Of a DNA stretch of 7,607 bases, positions 1 through 5,910 are shown piece by piece. The notes beneath the pieces were generated by a model, which was not told the DNA's origin, made no database searches, and saw only the letters and a program-made list of their open reading frames with translations. The position numbers were made by a program, and so were the translations under genes. The stretch is from positions 1 through 7,607 of the forward strand of contig CAMLOA010000077.1 of NCBI GenBank assembly GCA_946481445.1, in the 5' to 3' direction. Positions within the stretch are counted from its first letter, which is position 1. Each line of letters begins with the position of its first letter. The stretch is from an uncultured Devosia sp. (GTDB taxonomy: Bacteria > Pseudomonadota > Alphaproteobacteria > Rhizobiales > Devosiaceae).

Positions 1-1
1 A

Positions 2-847
2 CTCAAGGGGTTGGATGTTTCGTTCGAAGTGATTTTGGTAGATGACGGAAGCCCGGATCAGGCTTGGATGCGAATATCGGAGCTGCAGCAGCGGCGACCC
101 TGGCTGCGCGGTCTGCGACTGGCGCGAAACTTTGGCCAACACGCGGCCATCTCCGCTGGCATTGAGCATGCGCGCGGGCAGTGGGTTGTGGTGATGGACT
201 GTGACCTGCAGGATCCTCCCTCCGCCATCCCGAGTCTATACCGAAAGGCACTTGTCGAACGCCTGGATGTGGTCTTCGTGCAACGCCGCAACCGGAAAGA
301 TCGTTGGCACAAGCGGCTTTTCTCCTGGGGATTCTTCCGCCTGCTGACCTGGCTGACGGGTACGCGTCAAGATGCGAGTACCGCGAATTTCGGGATATTC
401 CATCGGCGCGTGATTGACGCAATATGCGCTATGCCGGAGCGAGACCGATCTTTTCCGCTGATGGTGAAGTGGGCTGGTTTTCGCCACTGCAACTTGTCGG
501 TGGAGCACGTTGCGCGTTCCGAGGGTCGAAGCGCATACACCTTGCGTCGGATGTTGCGGTTAGCCACCAGTATTGTGTTGGGGTACTCGGAAAAGCCACT
601 CAAACTTGTCGCTGCACTGGGTTTCGGATGCTCGCTGCTGTCATTTCTGATGGCTGCCTTGGCAGTGGCGCGTTGGCTGGAGGGTGATATTGCGGTGGCT
701 GGTTATACCTCGATCATCGCCTCGATCTGGTTGGTTGGCGGGATGCTGCTTTTTAGCTTGGGTGTGGTTGGGTTGTACGTGGGGCAGGTCTTCCGCAACG
801 TGCAGGGCCGGCCCTACTACATCGTGGCTGATGACACTGCGCGATGA
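2..847 (+). CDS. GtrB/DPM1-like polyprenyl-phosphate glycosyltransferase (family 2), 5' end missing
   Basis: Family 2 glycosyltransferase that probably moves a sugar from a nucleotide donor to undecaprenyl phosphate on the cytoplasmic face of the inner membrane. The frame is open to the left edge (codons for L-K-G before the in-frame TTG at 11), so the gene starts outside the window. From the position of the VDDGSPD motif in GtrB/ArnC relatives, about 25-35 residues are missing; TTG 11 is not the real start. Visible motifs, numbered from TTG 11: VDDGSPD at residues 10-16, a RNFGQHAAISAG stretch near 39-50, and the metal/nucleotide-binding MDCDLQDPP at about 62-70. Two C-terminal hydrophobic helices (about 196-220 and 231-260) match the membrane anchor of GtrB-type enzymes. 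The SMR-like protein and aminotransferase downstream suggest a lipid-linked amino sugar as product. Family is confident; donor sugar is inference. Confidence 0.9.
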   Translation, partial: LKGLDVSFEVILVDDGSPDQAWMRISELQQRRPWLRGLRLARNFGQHAAISAGIEHARGQWVVVMDCDLQDPPSAIPSLYRKALVERLDVVFVQRRNRKDRWHKRLFSWGFFRLLTWLTGTRQDASTANFGIFHRRVIDAICAMPERDRSFPLMVKWAGFRHCNLSVEHVARSEGRSAYTLRRMLRLATSIVLGYSEKPLKLVAALGFGCSLLSFLMAALAVARWLEGDIAVAGYTSIIASIWLVGGMLLFSLGVVGLYVGQVFRNVQGRPYYIVADDTAR

Positions 848-1104
848 CAGTGCTTCCAAATTAACTCTGGCCCTGTTGAGATTGCATGCCACTTATATGT
901 GCCTCCATTCTGAAATGCGCAGCGATGGCTGCGTAGCGGTGTTTGATGCTCGCGTGCGCTTTCATGGTTGGCGTCCGCCTGCGGGGCGCATGTCCACTGA
1001 TGGCGATGGCGCGTGCCTCATTATCACTGCTGTGAGTCTGGCTTGTGTCGCCGATAAGTTCCTATCCGTCGATGCCTCGCCGGAAAATATTCTTTGTGAT
1101 TGAA

Positions 1105-1467
1105 ATGGCCTACGTATTCATTGCCCTCACAATCTTTCTCACTGTCTACGGCCAACTGGTGCTCAAGTGGCAGGTTGAGCTACACCCACATCTACTGTCG
1201 CCGATCAGTGCGCGCAGCCTGGTAGGCTTGATGCTCAACCCATGGGTGATATCCGCCTTTATGGCGGCCTTCGCAGCTTCACTCTGCTGGATGTGTGCGA
1301 TTAGCCGGCTACCAATCAGTCGCGCGTACCCGTATATGGCCATCAACTTCCTGCTGGTCGCTCTCTTGGCGAGCTGGATCTTTCGCGAGCACCTCGACGG
1401 GTACAGGATCGCCGGCACCATGATTATTATGGTTGGTGTGTTTGTGCTTTCTAGGTCGGCCTCTTGA
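1105..1467 (+). CDS. Small four-helix SMR/EamA-like membrane protein, possible lipid-linked sugar flippase
   Basis: A 120-residue, strongly hydrophobic protein with four predicted membrane helices (about 2-22, 47-66, 74-93 and 99-117) and very short loops, the layout of small multidrug resistance and ArnE/ArnF-type proteins. The stretch PISRAYPYMAINFLLV before helix 3 and the REHLDGYRIAGT loop before helix 4 are typical of this group. Next to a GtrB-like transferase, the most likely job is to flip a glycosyl-undecaprenyl phosphate across the inner membrane; this is inferred from context. The start is uncertain: ATG 1105 places the first residues directly in helix 1, but no good Shine-Dalgarno precedes it, and GTG 1096, ATG 1072 and GTG 1045 are in-frame alternatives. 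The aminotransferase gene starts 28 bases after the stop, consistent with an operon. Confidence 0.75.
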   Translation: MAYVFIALTIFLTVYGQLVLKWQVELHPHLLSPISARSLVGLMLNPWVISAFMAAFAASLCWMCAISRLPISRAYPYMAINFLLVALLASWIFREHLDGYRIAGTMIIMVGVFVLSRSAS

Positions 1468-1485
1468 TTTCTTGTCTGATGCCTT

Positions 1486-1489
1486 GGAG
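1486..1489 (+). promoter_or_regulatory. Ribosome binding site fixing the aminotransferase start
   Basis: GGAG lies 6 bases upstream of GTG 1496. This selects the GTG, which gives an N-terminus (V/M)-IPFN like E. coli WecE, over the longer in-frame ATG at 1433, which would overlap the preceding membrane-protein gene. Confidence 0.7.
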
Positions 1490-1495
1490 TACCGC

Positions 1496-2635
1496 GTGAT
1501 ACCGTTCAATAAACCATATATGACGGGGCGCGAGCTGTGGTATATCGCCCAAGCGCACGCACAAGGGCATTTATCCGGCGACGGTCAGTTCACGCGGCGT
1601 TGCCATGCTTGGTTGGAACAGCATACGGGTGCTGCGGGGGCTTTGTTGACACATAGCTGCACCGGCGCCCTGGAGATGGCGGCGCTGCTCTTGGACCTGC
1701 GGCCCGGCGATGAGGTAATCATGCCGTCGTATACCTTTGTTTCGACCGCCAATGCTTTTGTGTTGCGCGGAGCGGTGCCCGTTTTCGTTGACATCCGCGA
1801 GGACACCCTGAATTTGGATGAGCGTCTGATTGAGGCTGCGATTACCTCGCGTACGCGTGCCATATGCGTGGTTCACTATGCCGGCGTGGCTTGCGAGATG
1901 GATGCGATACTGGCCGTCGCCGCTCGACATGGGTTGCGTGTGATCGAAGATGCCGCTCAGGGCATTTACTCGAAGTACAAGGGGCGTGCGCTCGGTGGCA
2001 TTGGCGATTTCGGTGCGCTGAGCTTCCACGAAACCAAGAACCTGATTGCAGGTGAAGGGGGCGCGCTCCTGAGTCGTGATGCCTCGCATGCTTCGCGTGC
2101 TGAGATCCTCAGGGAGAAGGGTACTAACCGAAGCCAATTCTTTCGCGGGCAAATTGACAAATACACGTGGGTAGATACGGGCTCATCGTACTTGCCTAGT
2201 GAGCTTGTCGCGGCATTCCTTCTTGCGCAGACCGAGGAAGGTGATTCGATAACGGCGCGCAGGCTAAGTGCATGGAGTGCTTATCATGACTGGGCGGAGC
2301 GCCACGAACTCACGGGCGTTCTGCGTCGGCCGATAGTGCCGGCGAATTGTGAGCACAACGCACACATGTATTACGTGCTTTTGCCTAGCTTGGAGAAGCG
2401 TACCCGGTTCATCTCACGGATGAATGAGGCAGGTATCGGGGCTGTTTTTCACTACGTCCCGCTGCATAGTTCCCCGGCTGGCAGGCGATACGGGCGTGTG
2501 CATGGCGACATGTTCATCACCGAGCGCGTAAGTGATCGATTGGTTCGACTTCCGCTTTGGATAGGCGTGGAAGTGCATCAAGAGGAAATCTTCGAAAATG
2601 CAGATCGCGTTCTAAGTCAGCTCGATCTAGAGTAG
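1496..2635 (+). CDS. wecE: dTDP-4-amino-4,6-dideoxygalactose transaminase (WecE/RffA family)
   Basis: PLP-dependent sugar aminotransferase of the DegT/DnrJ/EryC1 class. The WecE reaction converts dTDP-4-keto-6-deoxy-D-glucose plus glutamate to dTDP-4-amino-4,6-dideoxy-D-galactose (dTDP-Fuc4N), a precursor for enterobacterial common antigen or O-antigen. The 379-residue product matches the usual length (E. coli WecE about 376) and is recognisably close to it throughout: IPFNKP at the N-terminus, GHLSGDGQFTRRC near 24-36, MPSYTFVSTANAFVLRG at 76-92, HYAGVACEMD at 127-136, EDAAQG at 151-156, and the PLP-lysine motif SFHETKN with Lys181. Residues REKGTNRSQFFRGQIDKYTW and the C-terminal FHYVPLHSSPAG are also conserved. 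GTG 1496 is chosen by its GGAG and by homology. Base composition is lower in GC than the genes to the right, as is common in O-antigen loci. Family confidence is very high; the glycan it serves is not shown. Confidence 0.95.
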   Translation: MIPFNKPYMTGRELWYIAQAHAQGHLSGDGQFTRRCHAWLEQHTGAAGALLTHSCTGALEMAALLLDLRPGDEVIMPSYTFVSTANAFVLRGAVPVFVDIREDTLNLDERLIEAAITSRTRAICVVHYAGVACEMDAILAVAARHGLRVIEDAAQGIYSKYKGRALGGIGDFGALSFHETKNLIAGEGGALLSRDASHASRAEILREKGTNRSQFFRGQIDKYTWVDTGSSYLPSELVAAFLLAQTEEGDSITARRLSAWSAYHDWAERHELTGVLRRPIVPANCEHNAHMYYVLLPSLEKRTRFISRMNEAGIGAVFHYVPLHSSPAGRRYGRVHGDMFITERVSDRLVRLPLWIGVEVHQEEIFENADRVLSQLDLE

Positions 2636-2652
2636 CTGATCCCGTTATGCCG

Positions 2653-2674
2653 GCCGTTCGGAAGAGCGGCTTTT
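2653..2674 (+). terminator. Rho-independent terminator after the aminotransferase gene
   Basis: A 7-bp stem (GCCGTTC at 2653-2659 with GAGCGGC at 2664-2670, one G-T wobble) closes a GGAA tetraloop and is followed by TTTT at 2671-2674. It begins 17 bases after the stop of the plus-strand operon. The reverse strand has no U-tract after the hairpin, so it probably stops only plus-strand transcription. Confidence 0.7.
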
Positions 2675-2717
2675 GTCCATTGCGGGGCCGTGCGGATGAG
2701 TTGTGGTTTGGTGCGTT

Positions 2718-3293
2718 TTAGGCTGTGGTTCCGTCGTTCTCGGAGGCCAAGTATTCTTCTTCCAGCTTCAGTAACCCTCGTTTACGTGCCGTGATGCGTT
2801 TTGCCGGGTTTCCAAAGTATACGGACCATTCTTCAGTCGATTTCGTCACCATCGAGTGGGCGCCCACCGAAGTTCCTTCGGCCAGTACAACGCCTGGAAA
2901 TATGATTGAGTTTGTTCCGACAATGCAATGCCTGCCGACCACAATCGATTTTTTTGTTTCTCTTTTGTATTTGTCTGGGACGGTTGGATTTGTGAGCGTA
3001 TCACCGCCATAATCATCGCTTTGGGTGAAGACGTGGCACCCATAAGCCAGCCCGGAGAAGTCCTCCATTGTTACTCCCATGTCGCCGCCTGCGACGTTGC
3101 AAAGCACCGCGATATGGACATTTCTTCCGATCTTGATCTTTCCTGATAGAACGCAGAAGTCGTCTATCCTGGAATAATCTCCGATTTCAATTTGATCAGT
3201 GTTATAGAAAGATGCCTTGTCGCTAACCTGCACCTCTTTCCCAAGGTGTTTGAAGCCCATCGTCTCCAGTTTGGAGCGTTCCAGGAATGCCAT
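2718..3293 (-). CDS. Left-handed beta-helix (hexapeptide repeat) acyltransferase, probable O-acetyltransferase
   Basis: A 191-residue protein of the LacA/WbbJ-like hexapeptide acyltransferase group, which usually transfers acetyl from acetyl-CoA to a sugar hydroxyl or amino group in the cytoplasm. The N-terminus (FLERSKLETMGFKHLGKEV) and ASFYNTDQIEIGDYSRIDDF at 27-46 are typical of O-antigen and capsule acetyltransferases. Imperfect hexapeptide repeats run from about 33 to 150, interrupted by the HVFTQSDDYGG loop at 87-97. The C-terminal GNPAKRI at 161-167 is a family signature. ATG 3293 is chosen because AAGGA lies 7 bases upstream and homologues begin here; the longer frame to 3350 adds residues outside the family pattern. 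It converges on the aminotransferase operon, and its GC is clearly low (22 of 60 bases in 2941-3000). It may modify the same glycan, but the acceptor is unknown. Confidence 0.88.
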   Translation of the reverse strand: MAFLERSKLETMGFKHLGKEVQVSDKASFYNTDQIEIGDYSRIDDFCVLSGKIKIGRNVHIAVLCNVAGGDMGVTMEDFSGLAYGCHVFTQSDDYGGDTLTNPTVPDKYKRETKKSIVVGRHCIVGTNSIIFPGVVLAEGTSVGAHSMVTKSTEEWSVYFGNPAKRITARKRGLLKLEEEYLASENDGTTA

Positions 3294-3300
3294 GGCGTCG

Positions 3301-3305
3301 TCCTT
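3301..3305 (-). promoter_or_regulatory. Ribosome binding site of the acyltransferase
   Basis: On the minus strand AAGGA lies 7 bases before ATG 3293, supporting this start over the upstream in-frame ATG at 3350. Confidence 0.6.
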
Positions 3306-3423
3306 CTTCCCGTTGATTTCCACTTTCCCGGCTCGGCTAGCGATTGCCACTCTGGAGGGCGTGCGCGCTAGAACTGAAGCCAGTTATGCATGCTTTTCAG
3401 CCGCCGCTGGTAGATCCGAGGTT

Positions 3424-4110
3424 CTATAGAAGGCTGATAGGCAGGCCGCTTTGCGGGTCAATGACCATCCACCCCTCATCATCCCGCGAATAGATCGGCA
3501 GTCCCTTGTCCCCCGGCTCGCCCATCGGCCGCTTGCCCGTCCCGTCCAGCGGCAGCGCCTTGCCGCGGATCACGGCGGCCACCTCGTCGTAAGGCAGGTA
3601 TTGGTCCGGCAGTTGCTCCTGGTCGCGGCCGGTCTTCATGAAAGTATCGAGCAGGGCGGTGCGTGCGGCCGCGTCCTTCGGCGGCAGCACGCCCACCAGA
3701 TACGGTCCAGTCCAAGGCAATTTCCGCCATTCCGGCCGCGCCGCCTTCGCCAGGTCCGCCTCGTCGATGTCGCTGGCCGACACCAGGGTGAAGCGCACGT
3801 CGGTCCCGACCAGGAACACCGGCCGCGACAGCCACAGGGTGTGCAGGCCGTAGGCCAGGAAGGCGGCCTGGACCAGGGCGATGATCTTCAGGTCGAAGCC
3901 CAGGCCCCATTTGCCGGGCCTGTAGATCACCAGGGTCAGCAGGGGGCCGGCGGTCATGTCGATGACCAGCATCACCGCCATCAGCCGGTCCAGGCCGGAG
4001 ATCTTCCACAGGCCGTGGGGGTACCAGGTCAGCAGGGCGGCGAGGGCGATGCCGGAGATCAGGGTCAGGCTCAGCAGCAGGTGCAGTCCGAAGGCTTTCC
4101 AGCGGGTCAT
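3424..4110 (-). CDS. TfpX/TfpZ-like type IV pilin accessory membrane protein
   Basis: A 228-residue inner-membrane protein resembling the type IV pilin accessory proteins found beside pilin genes in Pseudomonas and Xanthomonadaceae. These are thought to help pilin assembly or stability; the exact mechanism is not settled. The N-terminus MTRWKAFGLHLLLSL leads into helix 1 (about 8-29). Helices 2 (about 42-63) and 3 (about 74-93) flank the characteristic VIDMTAGPLLTLVIYRPGKWGLGFD-type stretch, followed by a soluble domain of about 130 residues ending in DPQSGLPISLL. ATG 4110 is chosen because the upstream in-frame extension to 4272 is proline-rich, lacks family features and is probably non-coding. 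No strong Shine-Dalgarno is visible. No pilin or glycosyltransferase partner lies next to it in the window. The acyltransferase gene lies 130 bases downstream on the same strand but differs sharply in composition, so a shared operon is doubtful. Confidence 0.82.
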   Translation of the reverse strand: MTRWKAFGLHLLLSLTLISGIALAALLTWYPHGLWKISGLDRLMAVMLVIDMTAGPLLTLVIYRPGKWGLGFDLKIIALVQAAFLAYGLHTLWLSRPVFLVGTDVRFTLVSASDIDEADLAKAARPEWRKLPWTGPYLVGVLPPKDAAARTALLDTFMKTGRDQEQLPDQYLPYDEVAAVIRGKALPLDGTGKRPMGEPGDKGLPIYSRDDEGWMVIDPQSGLPISLL

Positions 4111-4283
4111 GGCGTTCGGTGGATGGCTGTTGGGTGAGGGGCCAGGCACGGCGGGGCGTGCGTGCGAATACTCCACAATGCGGGCGGGGACAGGCAAGCA
4201 GGTGGAGGGGCTGCTGGCGAGACCGGCTTGCAACGAGCCAGGGCGGGAAGCCCCTGATGTCCAAGCATGCACGTGATCCGAGA

Positions 4284-4299
4284 ATCGTTAAGTAACGAT
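4284..4299. repeat. Inverted repeat ATCGTTA-AG-TAACGAT, possible operator
   Basis: Two perfect 7-bp arms separated by AG, in the divergent intergenic region between the pilin accessory gene and the HipA-family kinase gene, about 97 bases before the kinase start. No T-tract follows, so it is not a typical terminator. An operator for either divergent gene is plausible but unproven. Confidence 0.5.
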
Positions 4300-4337
4300 C
4301 TTGGGTGAGGGCGGACTGGCCTCCAGCGCAGCAGGAC

Positions 4338-4366
4338 TTGCCCTGGTTTCGGCGGTCATATATTGT
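4338..4366 (+). promoter_or_regulatory. Possible promoter of the HipA-family kinase gene
   Basis: TTGCCC (4338-4343) and TATTGT (4361-4366) are separated by 17 bases and each matches four of six sigma-70 consensus positions. The -10 lies at the edge of a short AT-rich patch (4358-4385) that stands out from the GC-rich surroundings. An overlapping TATATT at 4359-4364 is an alternative -10 with a shorter spacer. The remaining intergenic DNA (4111-4337) shows no clear gene or promoter for the divergent pilin accessory gene. Confidence 0.35.
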
Positions 4367-4383
4367 AATTAAATCGTAAATTA
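4366..4383. repeat. Inverted repeat TAATT-N8-AATTA at the kinase promoter, possible operator
   Basis: Two 5-bp arms (4366-4370 and 4379-4383) separated by exactly 8 bases, overlapping the 3' end of the proposed -10 and ending 12 bases before the kinase start codon. E. coli HipB operators are known as TATCC-N8-GGATA, so the spacing fits a HipB-type dimer. The patch is AT-rich, which makes chance matches easier. Confidence 0.35.
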
Positions 4384-4386
4384 ATG

Positions 4387-4402
4387 GAGCCATGCATGGC
4401 TC
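4387..4402. repeat. Perfect 16-bp palindrome over the kinase Shine-Dalgarno and start codon
   Basis: GAGCCATG|CATGGCTC is a perfect self-complementary sequence. It contains GAG of the GGAG ribosome binding site (4386-4389) and the ATG at 4396-4398. As RNA it can form a 6-bp stem with a TGCA loop that buries both signals; as DNA it could be an operator. Confidence 0.6.
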
Positions 4403-5796
4403 GGCCGCGCTCTGTGACGGTATCCGACCTGCTGGCGCTGCTGCCATCGGGAGAGCCCGTGCCCGCTTCCCGGCTGGTGCAGCAACTGGGGGTTACCCGG
4501 CCGGTGCTGGCGCGGCTGGTCGCCGAGGCCGGTGATCGGGTCCTGCGCCTGGGCAAGGCGCGGGCGACGACCTATGTCGCCCGCGCCGATACCGGGGCGG
4601 GAAGCGCATGGCCGCTGTTGCGGCTCAGGCCCGACGCCACGCTGGAAGAACTCGGGACGCTGCATGCCCTGCGCGGTGAACGTTTCCAGTTCGTTCCCGA
4701 GGGCCCGCGACCCAACCTGTCGCGTCCGGTGGAGGGCGTGGCGGGGCATTTCCCGGGGCTGCCATGGTTCCTAGACGATCTGCGCCCGCAAGGTTTCCTG
4801 GGACGTACGCTCGCCCACAGGCAGGGCGCCCGTCTGGGCGTTCCGGAGGATCTCAACCGATGGGGCCTGCGCGACACCCTGCTCGCCATCACCCGTACCG
4901 GCGGCACCGGTATCGGCGATCTGCTGTTGGGTCGCGCTGCGGTGGATGCGGCACTGGCGGAGCTGGCCTCGCCTGCAGATGCGGTGGAGCGCGGGCAGCG
5001 GCCCGTGCGTTACGCGCAATGGGCGCAGGCCGCGCTGGCGGGTGAAGACGTCGGTTCGTCGCCCGGTGGCGAGCAGCCCAAGTTCACGGCGACGGTCGTC
5101 GGGCCGGAGGGGCGGCGCGCGGTGCTGGTCAAGTTCGCCGTGCCCGATCCCGGCCAGGCGGCGCAGCGCTGGGCCGATCTGCTGGTGTGCGAGCACCTGG
5201 CACTGGCGAGCCTGCGCCAGGCGGGGCTGCCGGCCTCCCGGTCGGAACTGGTCGACGCCGGCGGCCATACCTGCCTGGAAGTGGCCAGGTTCGATCGCAC
5301 CGCCGATGTGCTGGGCAGGCGCGGCTTCGTTTCGCTGCTGGCGCTGGATGCGGCGTTCCATGGCGCGGGCGGGCACGACTGGAGCCTGGCCGCGGAATGG
5401 CTGGTGGCCGATGGCTGGATCGCCGCCGATACGGCCGTGCAGATGGCCAGGCTGCACTGGTTCGGCCGCTTCATCGGCAACAGCGACATGCATGCCGGCA
5501 ATCTTGGCTTCCATCTGGTCGATGCCGGGCCGCTTGCCCTGGCGCCGGCCTACGACATGCTGCCGATGTACCTGGCGCCTTCGCGCACCGGTGCGGTGCG
5601 CGCCGCCACCCCGGTGCAGCCGGCCGCCCCCGAGCGGACGGGGCAGTTCGACCACATCGGCCGGGCGGCCGAGGCCGCCATCGCGTTCTGGGAATCGGTC
5701 GCTGCCGATACCCGGATCGCATCCAGGGAACTGCGCCGGCTCGCCCTCCGTAACCGCGACGTGGTGGCCGGCTTCGCCCGCGCATTCGCGGGGTAG
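4396..5796 (+). CDS. HipA-family Ser/Thr kinase, YjjJ/HipH type, with N-terminal helix-turn-helix
   Basis: A 466-residue HipA-family kinase most like the stand-alone toxin YjjJ (HipH) of E. coli. HipA proper phosphorylates glutamyl-tRNA synthetase and induces growth arrest; the target here is unknown. Residues about 5-60 look like a winged helix-turn-helix (SVTVSDLLALLPSGEPVPAS then LGVTRPVLARLVAEAG), a feature of the YjjJ subgroup and absent from HipA. The kinase part has the Gly/Ser-rich loop SSPGGEQPKF at 221-230 (equivalent to the autophosphorylated HipA loop), the ATP-binding lysine in VLVKFAVP (Lys246), EVARFDR at 295-301, the catalytic NSDMHAGN at 362-369 (Asp364, Asn369) and the metal-binding AYDM (Asp387). 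All key residues are present, so it should be active. ATG 4396 is preferred because GGAG lies 6 bases upstream; the in-frame ATG 4384 has no ribosome binding site. No hipB gene precedes it. GC is high (45 of 60 bases in 5341-5400). Confidence 0.93.
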   Translation: MARPRSVTVSDLLALLPSGEPVPASRLVQQLGVTRPVLARLVAEAGDRVLRLGKARATTYVARADTGAGSAWPLLRLRPDATLEELGTLHALRGERFQFVPEGPRPNLSRPVEGVAGHFPGLPWFLDDLRPQGFLGRTLAHRQGARLGVPEDLNRWGLRDTLLAITRTGGTGIGDLLLGRAAVDAALAELASPADAVERGQRPVRYAQWAQAALAGEDVGSSPGGEQPKFTATVVGPEGRRAVLVKFAVPDPGQAAQRWADLLVCEHLALASLRQAGLPASRSELVDAGGHTCLEVARFDRTADVLGRRGFVSLLALDAAFHGAGGHDWSLAAEWLVADGWIAADTAVQMARLHWFGRFIGNSDMHAGNLGFHLVDAGPLALAPAYDMLPMYLAPSRTGAVRAATPVQPAAPERTGQFDHIGRAAEAAIAFWESVAADTRIASRELRRLALRNRDVVAGFARAFAG

Positions 5797-5818
5797 CAGA
5801 TCTTTCGGGGGGCTACAG

Positions 5819-5845
5819 CAAGAGGGCGCGATCTTCCCCTTGTTT
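5819..5845 (+). terminator. Weak candidate terminator between kinase and regulator genes
   Basis: CAAG(A)GGG at 5819-5826 can pair with CCCCTTG at 5836-5842 (7 bp, one bulged A, 9-base loop), followed only by TTT. It lies 22 bases after the kinase stop. The short T-tract makes function uncertain. Confidence 0.3.
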
Positions 5846-5865
5846 CCAACATTCGTATCCCATGG

Positions 5866-5896
5866 TTGACATTTTGTGTCATTTGTTCACGATAAG
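5866..5896 (+). promoter_or_regulatory. Promoter of the XRE regulator/nucleotidyltransferase pair
   Basis: A perfect -35 TTGACA (5866-5871) is followed after 19 bases by GATAAG (5891-5896; CGATAA at 18 bases is an alternative). The -10 lies inside the spacer of a long inverted repeat, which fits autorepression by the encoded HTH protein. Transcription would begin only a few bases before the ATG at 5911, so the mRNA leader may be very short. Confidence 0.55.
5867..5881. repeat. Inverted repeat TGACA-TTTTG-TGTCA over the -35 box
   Basis: Two perfect 5-bp arms separated by 5 bases. The left arm is most of the -35 hexamer; the right arm touches the larger inverted repeat that follows. It could be a second operator half-site pair, or chance. 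Confidence 0.35.
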
Positions 5897-5904
5897 GAAC
5901 AAAT
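5881..5904. promoter_or_regulatory. Probable operator ATTTGTTC-N8-GAACAAAT
   Basis: Perfect 8-bp inverted arms (5881-5888 and 5897-5904) with an 8-base spacer containing the putative -10. It lies 6 bases before the ATG at 5911 of an XRE-family gene. Arm symmetry, N8 spacing and position are those expected for autorepression by a dimeric XRE regulator, as in HipB and other antitoxins. Binding by this protein is inferred. Confidence 0.65.
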
Positions 5905-5910
5905 TCCCTG

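Noticed and set aside
1433..1495. Upstream ATG start for the aminotransferase
   Set aside because: It would overlap the preceding gene and add residues absent from WecE; GTG 1496 has a well-placed GGAG.
3451..4137. 228-residue plus-strand open frame opposite the pilin accessory gene
   Set aside because: The product is Gln/Arg/Gly/Val-rich low-complexity sequence, an antisense shadow in GC-rich DNA; the minus-strand frame has clear membrane helices and family features.
4111..4272. Longer N-terminus for the pilin accessory protein starting at 4272
   Set aside because: The extra 54 residues are proline- and serine-rich, unlike the family, and the membrane protein starts naturally at MTRWKAF.
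4771..5655. 294-residue minus-strand open frame opposite the kinase gene
   Set aside because: It is an antisense shadow; the plus strand carries all HipA-family motifs in order.
5793..5816. GTAGC/GCTAC inverted repeat at the kinase stop codon as a terminator
   Set aside because: The arms are only 5 bp with a 14-base loop and no T-tract.
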